The translations under genes and the position numbers were made by a program. Below are positions 1-12,700 of a stretch of 64,000 bases of DNA, one piece after another (the stretch's first letter is position 1; every line of letters starts with the position of its first letter). A model generated the notes under the pieces. It was not told the origin of the DNA. It did no database searches and saw nothing but the letters and a program-made list of their open reading frames with translations. The stretch spans positions 85,202 through 149,201 of the forward strand of contig RQTK01000682.1 in assembly GCA_003991915.1 (NCBI GenBank). The letters run 5' to 3'. This stretch comes from Elysia chlorotica (taxonomy: Eukaryota; Mollusca; Gastropoda; Plakobranchidae).

Positions 1-33
<33 letters not shown>

Positions 34-1205
34 CGTATAGACAGACAGGCAGACACACTGACAGACAAGCAGAGACAGTCAACAAGACAGACAGACAAAG
101 AGACTGACGAGAGTAACAGAGACAGAAACAGACAGATGAAAGACAAACAAAAAGAGACAGATAGATGAAGACAAAGTACATACATTCAGGCAAGGAAACC
201 GAATGTATCACGTTTTAGTAAAAGTCATGAGTCCAGTGTTTGAAATCTCTAGGTCTGCCTTGGATTCACTTTCATATAAATCATCAGCTTTTCCCCAGAC
301 AATACAACAAAACGGATATAGCGTCATCCATACACATAATATGCTGCCCTATCTATTCCACCATAATACGCTAGTTCTATTTACCTACTTCTGTTTGGTC
401 TATGGCTGAAGCACAAGTTGACCAATCAGAATCACTGGGGTAAAGTGGATAGGTCACTTGTCCAGCATACGCACAATCTAAATCTAGTACATTAACTCCT
501 AAATTAATTTGTCTTTCATCTTTCTATCTGTGTTTCTGAAAAATAATTGATTGATTTTTTTGTTAATTTTTTTCTAAACCATACGGTTTGCATGACGCCA
601 TTCCATTCGTCGGTAAAAAATAGCCCGTGTATTCTTTAATAAGTTTCGCCGATTGTAAAAAAAAAAAAAAAGCTTCGGCAATGGTTATAAACTCTTTCTA
701 TTTCTCTCCCTGCTTCCCCTCCTCCGTCGGCTCCTCCTCCCGCTAATTCTCCTCCCTCTGCTCCTCTTTCCTACTTCTCCACCCTCCTGCTCCTCTTCCC
801 TCTGCTCCTCCTCCTCTGCTCTTCCATTCCTCTGCTCTTCCTCCCTCTGCTCCTTTTCCTTTAGCTTTTACTCTCTCCTGCTCTCCTTCCCTCTGCTCCT
901 CCTTCCTCCTACTCTTCCTCCTCCTGCTCTCCATTCCTCCTTTTTTCCTCCTGCTATTCCTTCCTCTGCTCTTCCTTCTACTGCTCCCCCCCTCCCCCAT
1001 CCTGTATGTCCTCCGCCTGTTCTTGTTTCTCCGACTGTTCATCTTTTTGCTTCACCTGTGCTTATTACATAATTGTTATCAACATCCAGGCAACACAGCG
1101 ACGGCACATACGTCATCACCAGAACAAAAACCAATGCAAAACGGTCAAAGGCTTCAAAATCGACAGCTCAAGAAAGAAACATTACACGAATTTGTTTTTA
1201 AGATA

Positions 1206-1440
1206 ACACTCAGGTGGAGATAGACGGTTTACCCCACATAGTGCAGGCCAATTAAAAAGAAAGTTTATTTATAGTCCGTCAAACTACGTCGGGTACATAA
1301 AAGAAGCGAGGCAAGCACCTTTCTCGAACAAGGTGGACTTTACAGATGTGTAGGCCTTAAAAGATATGATTAAAAAAGCTGGTGACCCCAAGTGGCAAAA
1401 ATCCATTGCCCCAGAACACCCTGAATGGGCGGATTGGTAA
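1206..1440 (+). pseudogene. possible decayed coding fragment of unknown origin
   Basis: One plus-strand frame has protein-like composition (RKFIYSPSNYVGYIKEARQ ... then KKAGDPKWQKSIAPEHPEW) ending in a stop at about 1438-1440, with one in-frame TAG near 1351. Could be a transposon or pseudogene scrap; not recognised. Confidence 0.2.
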
Positions 1441-1584
1441 GTGGTATGAGCTGATCGTCAGCCATACCTTTTATACTTTTTATGATGCCTTGCCGTGCGA
1501 CTCAATTCACTTTTATCCTCTTGTCTCTCTATCATCCTGTTTGCCTGTGTCTTTCTGACTTTGCCACTGTCCCTTCAACTGAAA

Positions 1585-1587
<3 letters not shown>

Positions 1588-1629
<42 letters not shown>

Positions 1630-1950
1630 ATAGACAGAGACAGATAGAGAGAGATAGACATGCAGACAGAGAGACACAGAGAATGAGAGAGACAGAGAGA
1701 GACAGATAGAGAGAGAAAGACAGGCAGACAGAGAGATAGACAGAGAGAGGGGTAGACAAACAGACAGAGAAAGAGACAGAGAGAGACAGGCAGAGAGATA
1801 GACAGAGAGAGGGGCAGACAGAAAGAGACAGTCATACACACAGACAGAGACAGACAGAGAGAGAGATAGAGAGAGAGACAGTCAGGCAAAGTGAGAGAGA
1901 GACAGTCAGACAGACAGATACAGACAGAGGGAGAGAGAGAGTGAGAGGGG
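1588..1950. repeat. GA/GACA-rich microsatellite array
   Basis: Pure (GA)n at 1588-1626 grading into imperfect GAGA/GACA repeats to about 1950. Leu/Ser- or Arg/Glu-only frames here are repeat translation. Confidence 0.9.
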
Positions 1951-2204
1951 AGAAAATTGCCAAAATATTCCCGCAAATATACAAAGTTACATCATAGGGA
2001 TCTTTAGTGTACTCTCAAGATAAACACCTAGCGGTAAACATGGATTTTTAAACGTTAGACTATGTTAGTATTGTTTGAACTGTAGTGAAGAGTGAGTCTG
2101 TGGTGATTATAAGTAAAAGTTTTAATTACAAAAAAGAAACTCCGTCTCTTTTTCCTTAGTAAATCTATGAACCATAAACGACTAAACGCCAAGTTAACCA
2201 CTCT

Positions 2205-2352
2205 GCATTACGCTCGATAAAAGTGTGATCCCCTAACCGTGTAACCGCCACTTCATTCTTTCTAACCATGATCGCGATCAGCGTTACGCTCAATAAAAGT
2301 GTGATCACCTAACCGTGTAGCCGCCGCTACATTTTTTCTAACCATGATCGCG
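2205..2352. repeat. two-copy tandem repeat, ~75 bp
   Basis: Two imperfect copies carrying TTACGCTC, AAAAGTGTGATC, CCTAACCGTGTA and ACCATGATCGCG in the same order. Confidence 0.8.
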
Positions 2353-2889
2353 CTCTAAACGTAGACAAATTTAAGAGTTATATTCGTGCAAGCGCCCTAA
2401 TGAGCCATTTCTTAATATTTTCAATTAAAATTTTGACGATGTACTTGTCAGTATAAAAGTATGAACATTTAAAAGAATATATGCAATTTGTACATAATAT
2501 GAATAGTTCTGACGTTTTCTTTGATTTTCTCAAAACAAACTCCTGTGCACAAACACTGTTAGCGTCGGACACCAACGATAATCACCTTGTGATAGCAGAT
2601 GCAGCAGATGGTGTTGGCATATTTTTTCATTTCGGTACATGTCCTTGATTAAACATTTCTCCGATTAATCTTACTATGCCTCAAAAATGTGCTCACTGCT
2701 TTGCTTCCCTCCTTATTTTAGTCCATTTTGACTTTGCTAACTTACACATATTAAGATATTCGATCAATTAGAAGAGCTAATATTCAGGATAAGCTAAACC
2801 TTCAGATGGCATCTAAAATATCTAAAATTGGTGCATCATAGCCCTAGGCTCATACACATTCCATGAGTAAAGTTTTCAGAATGACCTAC

Positions 2890-3003
2890 CCGGTGTGTTT
2901 TGGGTCCTGGGATGGGGAGCTGGGGTCAATGAGTGCAAACTGGACATTGACCATCTCAGGCTTGAGGCACATCTGACCGCCGTCCTCCCTGCCCTCGGGC
3001 TCT
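2890..3003 (-). CDS. CFAP221: CFAP221 exon 21 (last exon found)
   Basis: Acceptor CGCACAG, donor CCGG|GTAGGT. Encodes EPEGREDGGQMCLKPEMV and VQFALIDPSSPSQ, matching the LTPEMIKVEFPM region near the C-terminus. It ends in a donor with two bases carried over, so at least one more exon is expected to the left; none was recognised down to base 1. Confidence 0.87.
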
Positions 3004-3069
3004 CTGTGCGTGAAGGAACAAAAAAAAAAAAAAAAAAAAAAATAATAATATTAATATATAATAATGATG

Positions 3070-3130
<61 letters not shown>

Positions 3131-3693
3131 TGACGACGACGACCGACGAGACGAGAAACACTCACTCTTCCACGCAGTTGTCAGCATCCTCCGGGTCCAG
3201 CTGGTCAAACAATGGCGTCAGAACAGAGAGAAATGTGAAAGTACACGGTCAGAACATAGAGAAATGTGAAAGTACACGCTCAGAACATAGAGAAATGTGA
3301 AAGTACACGCTCAGAACATAGAGAAATGTGAAAGTACACGCTCAGAACATAGAGAAATGTGAAAGTACACGGTCAGAACAGAGAGAAATGTGAAAGTACA
3401 CGGTCAGAACAGAGAGAAATGTGAAAGTACACGGTCAGAACAGAGAGAAATGTGAAAGTACACGGTCAGAACAGAGAGAAATGTGAAAGTACACGGTCAG
3501 AACGTAGAGAAAAGTTGAAAGTACACGCTCAGATTTGAGTAAACTTCTCAAGTGCTCGAGTTTTTAACCAAGTTTCATTCAAAAAATGTTCAAATCAAAC
3601 AATTTCAGGAAAACTATTAGATTTCAGATTGTTATTTTTGTAGAAAGAGAGAGGATCATTTAAATCAGACATAAAGAACTGAATAATAAAAAT

Positions 3694-3763
<70 letters not shown>

Positions 3764-6700
3764 GGGTCCAGCTGGTCAAACAATGGCGGCACGTCCATGG
3801 GGAGAAGCTCTGTGCTGAAACAGTTGTCCCTGGAATAAACACAGTGAAAATACATACACACTTTGGCTGTAAAGGCTTTTCATTCAGAACCTAGGAGAGA
3901 TTAAACTTGGAGAGAGCTTTGATTTTCCCAAACAAAGATTCTATAAACCCAATACTTCACAAATAAGAAAGCAATGCAATGGTTAGAGGGTTATTTCTCT
4001 ACAAGACTAATGTTGTTAAATTGAGACAGCTTTATAATTTTAACATAATTATTATCTGTATTGTTGTCACCAATTAACAATGAAAATTGACTGCCATAAA
4101 TAATTTCAACAAATATCCATGATTTCATTTGTCAGAATGTAATAATTTTCAATGCAGTGGAAAAATCTACAGCTGGATTTTTTCATAAGATCTACAGTAA
4201 GGAGAAAGTGACTTGAATTTTGCTGCAAGTTTATTATTAATTTGAAATTTTCAAAAAATACATTTGAAATCGTCTGCATCTTAAGCTGTTATAGTGAGGT
4301 AATAATAAATATTTGTGTCCAGGGTAAGAAAAATGAATGATTCAAGAAAAAAATCATCCACTAGTTTTGTTCCTACATTACAATACATCACTTTAAAACT
4401 TAAATCAGACACACAATAGAGAGCAAAGATTCTGTTGCAGGTGGACAACATTAAGTTTCTAAGGATTGACCTGGAGAAAGAGACACGCGGACACTCACCA
4501 GCGAGGCAGCCACACGTTGGTCAGGGTCGGAGTGTTGGACAGGGAAGTGAGACCCTGGGAGGGAAACTTGCGCCAACCCATGATGCCTCGAATTGTGTCC
4601 TGGGAACCAAAAGGAATTGTAGGATAATATGGTATGTTATACAAAAACAAAAATTGTATACATGTACTGTAGAAACAAATTTCTGACCTATGTTCAGTAA
4701 CTTGCAAATGAAAGAATTTAATAAGGTATAAATTCGCATTCTCCATTGGACTAAGTTATTACCAAGCAATAAATAATCATAAAGCATTTTTTCCAAATTT
4801 TTCTTTACCTGCGCAACAACAAAATCACTAAAGGGAAACCTTTTTTTTTTTTCTTTAGGCATATATTTAGTATGACTTTTGACTTGAACAACCAAAACTC
4901 TGCAGCCATTAGGTGTTCCCTATGTTCGCATATTGGTAATTAATTAAGTTAAAGACAGAAGAATCAAGACGACAACCATTGACGTTATTTTCATGAAGGA
5001 AGTGTAACTTTTTTATTCCGAAGAATATGAAAGATTATTATTAAGTAAAAGTAATGACTCCGTACATATACACTGTATATTAAGCATCATGACACCCTAC
5101 ATTGCAGCCTGGCTCCTGACTGACCTCTCTGTCCAGGAAGCGACGCTGGGTGCCGGCGAGATGCCCGCTGCTGCTCCCCGAGTCCCCTCGGTGCTCAGGC
5201 CTCGGGTACCGTGGCAACGGGCACAGATGGTAGTCCACGTCAACCTCGGCGTACGGCATGGGGGCCTGGAACACCTGCAGCCCTGGCGCCGGGTTCTGGG
5301 GTTTCCCACAAAAACAAAACAGTAGTGTCAGACCTGGACTATGATGGTAGCAGCTTAAAAACGCCAACTTCAATGATTCTTAAACTAATACTTATTACTT
5401 TAAAGCATGAACGATTACAATTTTAGCCTATGTTGAATATTTGTAGAAAGTGAAGCACCCAATGCTTGAGCCTATCATGGAATCTGGAAATTTAAAAAAA
5501 ATAAAAAGTCAGTTTTTGCCTCTTATGGTGGCAACAAATTGATACCAGCCTTAATAACACCAATAGACGATATTTCTTTAGTCCAGAAAAGCCTCTGTAA
5601 ACATTAATCTGAGAATTATTTCAAATTGATGTGGAAAAAAATTGGGGAAACATTTTTAAGTTACATTTTCATGTAAAAAAACAACTCTAAAATCTTCAGC
5701 CAGTGTTCAACCTTTATGGAACTCCAGCACATAAATTATTGACAACAAATGAACTTCATAGAAAAATGTGTTTGTGTAGATTATGCGGTCTACAAAATTT
5801 CCATAAAATGTCGCCATCTGAGATGAAAATATTCAAATATACAAGTTTGTCTAGTATAAAGTCCTGCCACAACTTTTACAGCTCTTAGGGACGTCAGATA
5901 GCACAGCCATTAGTGCTCTTGACTGACCAGAAACTTCAGCTTGTTTATTTTGTTTGTTAGTTTGTTGCGTCCAACATCAGCACTAAATAGGCTATATTGT
6001 AAACGGGATACAGACAAAGACAGTGGGACAGAGAAAGAGACGCAGAGAGAGTTTGTTTTGTCGCTTAACGTCCAACATCAGCACTATAATAAATAGTATA
6101 CAGGCTACATTGTAGACATACCCCTGGACTGACCTCTGGCATTTTTACATGCTGCCACACAGAGATAGTGTGGGGGATACCACGACTCCTGTCTCAGCTG
6201 GTCACATAATACTGACACCCATCCAACCAGCAGCAGACAAATTTGGAGCAATACATTTTTAACTTGTCATTAGTTTCAAACCAGGGACCTGCGATTTGGT
6301 TGGCCAACTCTCTAGCTCCTGCACCAGTCCCACGCTGAAAACTTAGGCAATGTACAACTCACACTGTGCTCCAGCTTACCATGATGTGCAGGCTTGGGTA
6401 CTCCACCGCCTTGAACAGCCCGTCTGGGGGGGTCAAGGCCACCGCATCGTGACGGAGCCCCACGTCCCGCGGATGGGCCGCGCTTACTTCCCCTGCTACC
6501 GTTGTGGCCGTCGCAGGTCGTGGGGTGAAGGCCGCTGTGACCCTCGCAGTGCTCAAAGCGTCATCCTTGTTGGCAGCGTCGACACACGCCGCCGGCATCT
6601 GGTCCACAGGAAGTCTGATCACCTCGTCCTGACGCATGGAAACAGGACAAACAACAATGCATTTCCACATCCCTTGTTATTTTGTGTTATTTTTTCCTTT

Positions 6701-9700
6701 CTTGCCTTGCGAGTCTATCCCCTTATTTTTGATTCATGTCCCCATCTTGTTCCTCTCAACAACCCTCAAAGCTTATTTCTTCAATTACGACTTTTGTTTC
6801 CTTTTCTCGCTTTTCTCCCTTATTTCTCTTTTATCTCTATATCTCCATTTCCGTCTTTCTGCAATTTTTTCTTCTTTTTTTTTTTTTTTTTAAACAAATT
6901 TTAAACTCACTTAAAATATCTTATTCTTTATATCCTGGAAAATGGTTTAAAAACACCCTACAAAACACGTTTGATGTTGGTCAAATAATGCTATTCTTGC
7001 TTTTAAATTTTCAAGTTTGAACATTTTGCTTTTGGTATTGATAAAAAAAAATGTGCATAAATAATTTAACAGTTTTCTTTAACTTGATCTGCAGTGTATG
7101 GTATATTTTAGAGCTCTCCTTAGTAAACTTACTTTACTTACTACAAATACATAAATATTATTTTAACTTTCAATTAAGCACATCTGCTTGTGTGACAAAT
7201 GATCTCATTCATAATTTTTTTTATTAAAGCAAACGAAAATGACCACACAGAAAAATTAATTTGTTTTCTTATTATTTTTAAGTTTTAATGTGCACAAGCA
7301 CTAAAAGAGAGATAATTCCAAAAAATACAACAAAAGAGAAAAATGAGACTGACCTCTGCGCCCACCCTGAGCTCTCGGATGCGATGTGTGGGGACGTAGC
7401 CACTGGAGGCCTGGTGGACGCCGTGAGCCTGGTAGCCCTGCAGCTTGTACTGGTGGGGGACCTGGAATACACGCAGGACATTACAGGCCGTCTTTTCTTT
7501 AACTAAGGGGAATTTCCATCAACAAGTTGCATCTAAAAAGATTTCACTGGTAGATAAAGATCTGACTCAATATGTGTAATTAGTTCGTAGTATAGTATCA
7601 CCCTGTGGAACCTAGATAACGTTAAACCCGGAGAGAGGGAGAGAATTCTCTCCCTCCCTCTATAGAAAAACATTTATAATTAGTATAAAAAGAGATGGAA
7701 AGAAAAAATTAATATAAAAAGCTGTCATCCCTCTCTTAAAAAAGCTATGCCACAATTATTTTTCTTTACAAAAAAAAAAAGAGAGAACCTATTTTCCAGC
7801 CTTGATACAATTCTTTCTTGGCATAAAAGTTGAAACTGATCAGCAGTAAAGGAGCTTTTCCCACAGATTACGCTTCATCACAGCAAGCTATTCTTTGGTT
7901 TAATTGTCCACACAAGCTAAAATCTGTGTTTAGACAAAGTGAATCTCTCTCCTAGGTTCTCAAGGAAGATCCTGCATAGAAAAAGAAATCCCAGAGCAGA
8001 ATACCCGCCACTTGGTTGGTTATTTTATGCTGACCCCGACCCAACAAATAGGGGCATATATATGAAATATATGGAATCATCAGAGAGATTGAACCTGCTA
8101 CATTCCTACAACAAACTGTGTGCCCTAGCATTGGAGCACTCCCTTTCCACTTGACACATTATCTAATCTGCAAAACTTCACAAGCCCCACCTTCAGGCTG
8201 AAGAACGGAACATCCCTCCTGACGACAACCTCTGTGTGTTTGAATGGAACGTTACCCAGAGCATCGGGAGCCTGGAACCAAAGACAGATGCAATAATTGA
8301 GTGAGATTAACATCTGATTACAACGTTATTTCAAAACGATTTTACAAAAGTTTGGGCTCTTTTAAATACCATAGTTTAAGACACATTATTTACTTGGTTT
8401 TATTATGAAAACCTAATAAGGGGATGAAAGCATAAAACAAATCATGACCTATTCTTATAATAACTTTTTCCTGATATAGATACTGAGCTAACAAACATTG
8501 ATATTCTAAAGCTAAGATGGCATGTCTCTGCCTGTCCAGTGACAATACAGAACTATACCTGTTGATAAGGGATTGATAGAGCAACAACTGATGTACTTAG
8601 AAGCAGTTTTAAACAAGAACAAAACTATTGATGCATTTCTTTTCTTTTTATGTGAAAATTTTCAGCACGAAAGACATTTCTTTTTTTTGCGTTGAGTTCA
8701 AATGTTTAATGCTTTTAAGTAATGCAAAAAGATTACTAGGCCTACGTGAATTAAAATAGTTCAGTGATCATAATGCATTTAATGTATTTTTGTCGCCCTC
8801 TAGACACATGTCCCTTGAGTTATGACATCAAAGAAGGACATAAGCAAAACTATAACTGTTTACCATATCGTCCTTCATATTGGGAGGTACATAGGTTGGA
8901 AACTTGAATTTCTGGATCTTTTCAGCCCTGAAATTCGGAGTTTCCTCAAATCCTTCTTTCACATCAAGAGATTCCATCTTCTCTCTTGTGTTCACTGGGG
9001 ACAAAATTACACAGCATACTTCTTATACAGAAAATGTGAAGACCAATTTATCTTTTTCATTAAGCATAAGCATCAAGTATTATCTGCCATAGCAATAAGA
9101 CAGTAAATCAAATAAAATATTTAATTTTAAGACTTTATTATCTTATGAGAAGTATAACATTTCTTTGCATAAAGTTGATTCAAGATTTCATGTTAATTGT
9201 GTGTGGACAAAATGTGTTATTTTATCGATCGCTCTGGAAAATTTGACTCTATTGTAAAATTATCTTTCCTTTATATGGTGATACATAACATAATTTACTT
9301 TAACTCAAACGAGGGGAAGGGGATAAAAGTTCAAAGCACATTTTTAAAAACTAACATTAACAAAATGTCTAGGCATGTGTCAGAAAACAATAGTTTTTCC
9401 TTTTTAACATTTACACTTACCAGATGATCTCTCCTCATATCTCTGCCTGCTCCACTCTACCATATCTTTCCTGAGGGAGTTTAGCTTCCAGATTGCCCGC
9501 AAGCGGATGATAATCTGTAAGAAAATTGTTTTCAAAGTTGAAATCAGATTGTACAAACTCTATAGAAGACTTACTCTATTAATTCAACTAACAACAAAAT
9601 TAATCTGAGAGCAGCGACAGTTATTTAAAATAAAACTACATGCAATATCCTCTAGTCTCACAACATTTCAGCAGGCTATTCTGAGTGTTCTGTTATTACC

Positions 9701-12700
9701 AGTCCCATTGTGTAGTTCAGAGCCTTAAATTTGCATCAACTAACAAAGCATGCTTTTCGGCAACTTAATCCTAGTAAAAACCTCACGTCATCCCCTTTTT
9801 ATAAATAGATGTGAAAACTGAATACATTTGTTGATCAATTTTTGATGCATTCAATCAAGATGACTGAATTTACAAATAGGAACTTTGACAAAAGAAGAAG
9901 GATGGATAAATATTCATAGTTCTTTTTCATAACATGGGTCTAGTAGCAAAAGTGTAAACCCTTTTTATAATGAATCTTTCTCCTTCATACTGCTCATTCA
10001 GTAAATTACAGATAATGTGAAATTGAAAGAAATGAAAAAGTATGAAAAGAGAGAAATCAGAATCCCAGGAATGTCTTGCCAACAAACATAGAGAAACTCA
10101 CAGTCCTGGCAGCCTGCACAAACTTGTTGAGGGCGGCATGCCTCACTGCCCACATATCATTTGTATACGTGTCAAACTGAGCATCGGTGGAGGCAAGCTG
10201 GGCAAGGGGGAGTATGAGGTAACATCATAATAAACAAAATAGTATGGACTCTCTAAAGAATAGATGATACTTCATAAATGTAAGGATGTCTTTTTTACAT
10301 AGACAGATTTCTAAATACAATATTCATGAATGTAATTACAAATTTTTAAAATTCAAAAGCCTTCATGGCACTAATCTTATCAAAATATCCCACAAATGAC
10401 TGGAAAGTAAAGTCAGTTCTTACAATGGACATAACAAGTTCTTAAGAAACATCACACCAATTTTGTGTGATACACTTGAAGCACAGACATTTAATGGTTC
10501 CCTACTGATGATACTTTCTCTACTTTGAACTATCCAAGACCCAAATACCCCTTCACATAATACACACAGTATTGAGTAGGAAAACATATAGTTTATTGAT
10601 ATTTTGGCATCAATCTTTATATGATTAACCTGGCTAGATCACATTAACTTCTTGATATGTAAGATAACCCTTACGGAGTCATATTCCCTCAGTGTGCGTT
10701 TGTATGTACAGACAGATCTGAGCCTTTCATACTCATCCTCCGCAACTGGGTCGCCTCGTACATGCAGCTGGGGATACAAGTAGAAAAAAACATTAATAAT
10801 GTGTATGATCAGATGAGAAACATTTGTATGTCTACAAATACATACAATAAAGTGGTCTATTATAAAAGTCAAGTTTTTCCCCATTATCAAACCTCTCTAT
10901 TTTAAGACCTACATTTGGTGAGGAGCAGGTAACACTCATATTAGAGGAATACAATAATTACTAATTGGAAACTACTCAATGGTCGCTAAAGTTCACATCC
11001 AGGCCTACTTAGTTTCTCATCACCTGTGGACTTTTTACATGGTGCTATGATTTGATCAACTTTCCAACTTCTAGCAGAGCCACGTGCAGCATCAAACTTA
11101 CGTATACATTTCTTTTTATTAATATCCAACAACAGTCAGGTGTTAAAAAAGTGAGTGTCCTTTGATGGACTCTGAAATACTTTGGCACAAAGGCTTATAT
11201 TGGCTTTTGAAAAATCTGTTGTAAAAATAGAAATCTTTTAAATAAATTAAATAAAAACATCTTCTGGCCAAAGTAGGCAGAAGTAATAAATCAATGAAAA
11301 TTCTGTATACAAAAATTACAATGCAATCAGATATCAGTTATGGAGTCCCTCGTACATTTACTTATCCAAAGTAAAACAGACAGCACTGTGAGACTGTGCG
11401 ACGTTGTGATGTTTTGTGCTTGTTAAAACATTCGTCTCTCATACTGTAATGATAGGACTGAAGCCATGCTTGCCGGAATAGGAATTGACTTTTTATTGTT
11501 TTTATATCGATCTAACAATTACAACACGAGGGTATCGAAAAGTGAATATATCGAATATACCACAGATGTGACCTGCCCTCACCTGGTAGTGGCTGAGCGC
11601 TGCCGCCCGGTCTTCCAGAATCTTGTAGCGCGCCTGACCAGACAGCGGGTCCTCCCCAAGCCTGACCTGCCACCTCAGCTGGTTTTGGCGCTCCTCGTAT
11701 ACTGTCTGGCGCACCGAACTCTCAAAAACCGCTTCCTGCATTAAATCAATAAATGAAAACAGGATTAGAACAAAACGTATCGAATGCCACAGGGGAACAT
11801 AGGACATTAAACCCAGAGAGAAGTTCAGGATGAACAAAAATCCAGATATGCCAATGCCTGGCCTAACTAATGTAAACAAAATTCAGAAGTATTGTGTTTC
11901 ATCTTATTTTGCTTAACCAATACAAGGATGTATACAATTGAAACTTTCGCTGGTTATCAGTTGCTGAAATTTGCGCTATGGAATGTTTTGACAACCGAGT
12001 CAGCAATGGACGCTATATCCAGAACGTCGCAAAAGATTACCATAGACCAACACTTAGTCTGTGTTTTGTGCTGGCAGTATGGGCCACTAAGTCCATGGTG
12101 TCAACGCTGCTTTTTGTGGCATTATAGCATGCCACCACTTTTGTCAGTTCCTTGTTTTTATTGTTGGTGACAATGGTTGTGTCAAAATGCATGCTTGACA
12201 TTACAATCACAATTGGGTTATCCTTTCTCTGTGTGATTGAGGTCCTGAAACTCAGTTAGGATGAAACTTTTATTGCGTCATAATGTGTCAAGTGATATTT
12301 TTCAGTGTTCAACTTTTGCATCAGTTCATAGTCAGTGAAGAAATTGTCACAAGTCAAATTTCGACTAGACTGATAGAAAGACTTGATGAGTTGTAAAGCA
12401 GTGTTCCGGCCAAGGTTAATTGTTGGAGTGTGGCCAACTTTTCCTAAATAGGAATTGCATTCACTGGGAAAAATGTCGCAGAGTTAACAATCTCCAGAAA
12501 ATTTTACGGATATACTTAATTGGCTTTGTTGGGAGATATCGTAAGAAGCTGTACCTGCCTCTCCTAGTTCACTCTAGTATGCCAAGGGAAATAATTGTGA
12601 ATAATAAAGTATACTGGTAATTACTGTGCCAAAACTGATAACAACTGCAAACCATACAGTATAGTAGTAAATATTGTAGAATTTCATCCTTTGTAATATG

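Larger units (their letters stand above)
1..2889. other. repeat-rich segment left of the last CFAP221 exon found
   Basis: Holds (GA)n at 1-30, a pyrimidine-rich stretch at about 690-1010, GA-rich arrays at 1588-1950, and a ~75-bp sequence present twice in tandem (about 2205-2352). The remaining CFAP221 exon(s) should lie here or further left, but I could not identify one. Confidence 0.5.
3193..3788. repeat. 25-bp direct repeat flanking the exon 20 insertion
   Basis: Identical 25-bp segments at 3193-3217 and 3764-3788 (each contains GTCCAGCTGGTCAAACAATG) bracket 546 bp of simple sequence and minisatellite. The duplicated bases are CFAP221 coding sequence. Confidence 0.9.

Noticed and set aside
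743..1042. Arg/Glu/Gly-rich minus-strand ORF
   Set aside because: Translation of a purine-rich low-complexity stretch.
6350..6904. 184-codon plus-strand ORF
   Set aside because: Its GC-rich part is the antisense of CFAP221 exon 17, which fits the minus-strand gene by phase and splice sites; the remainder is intron.
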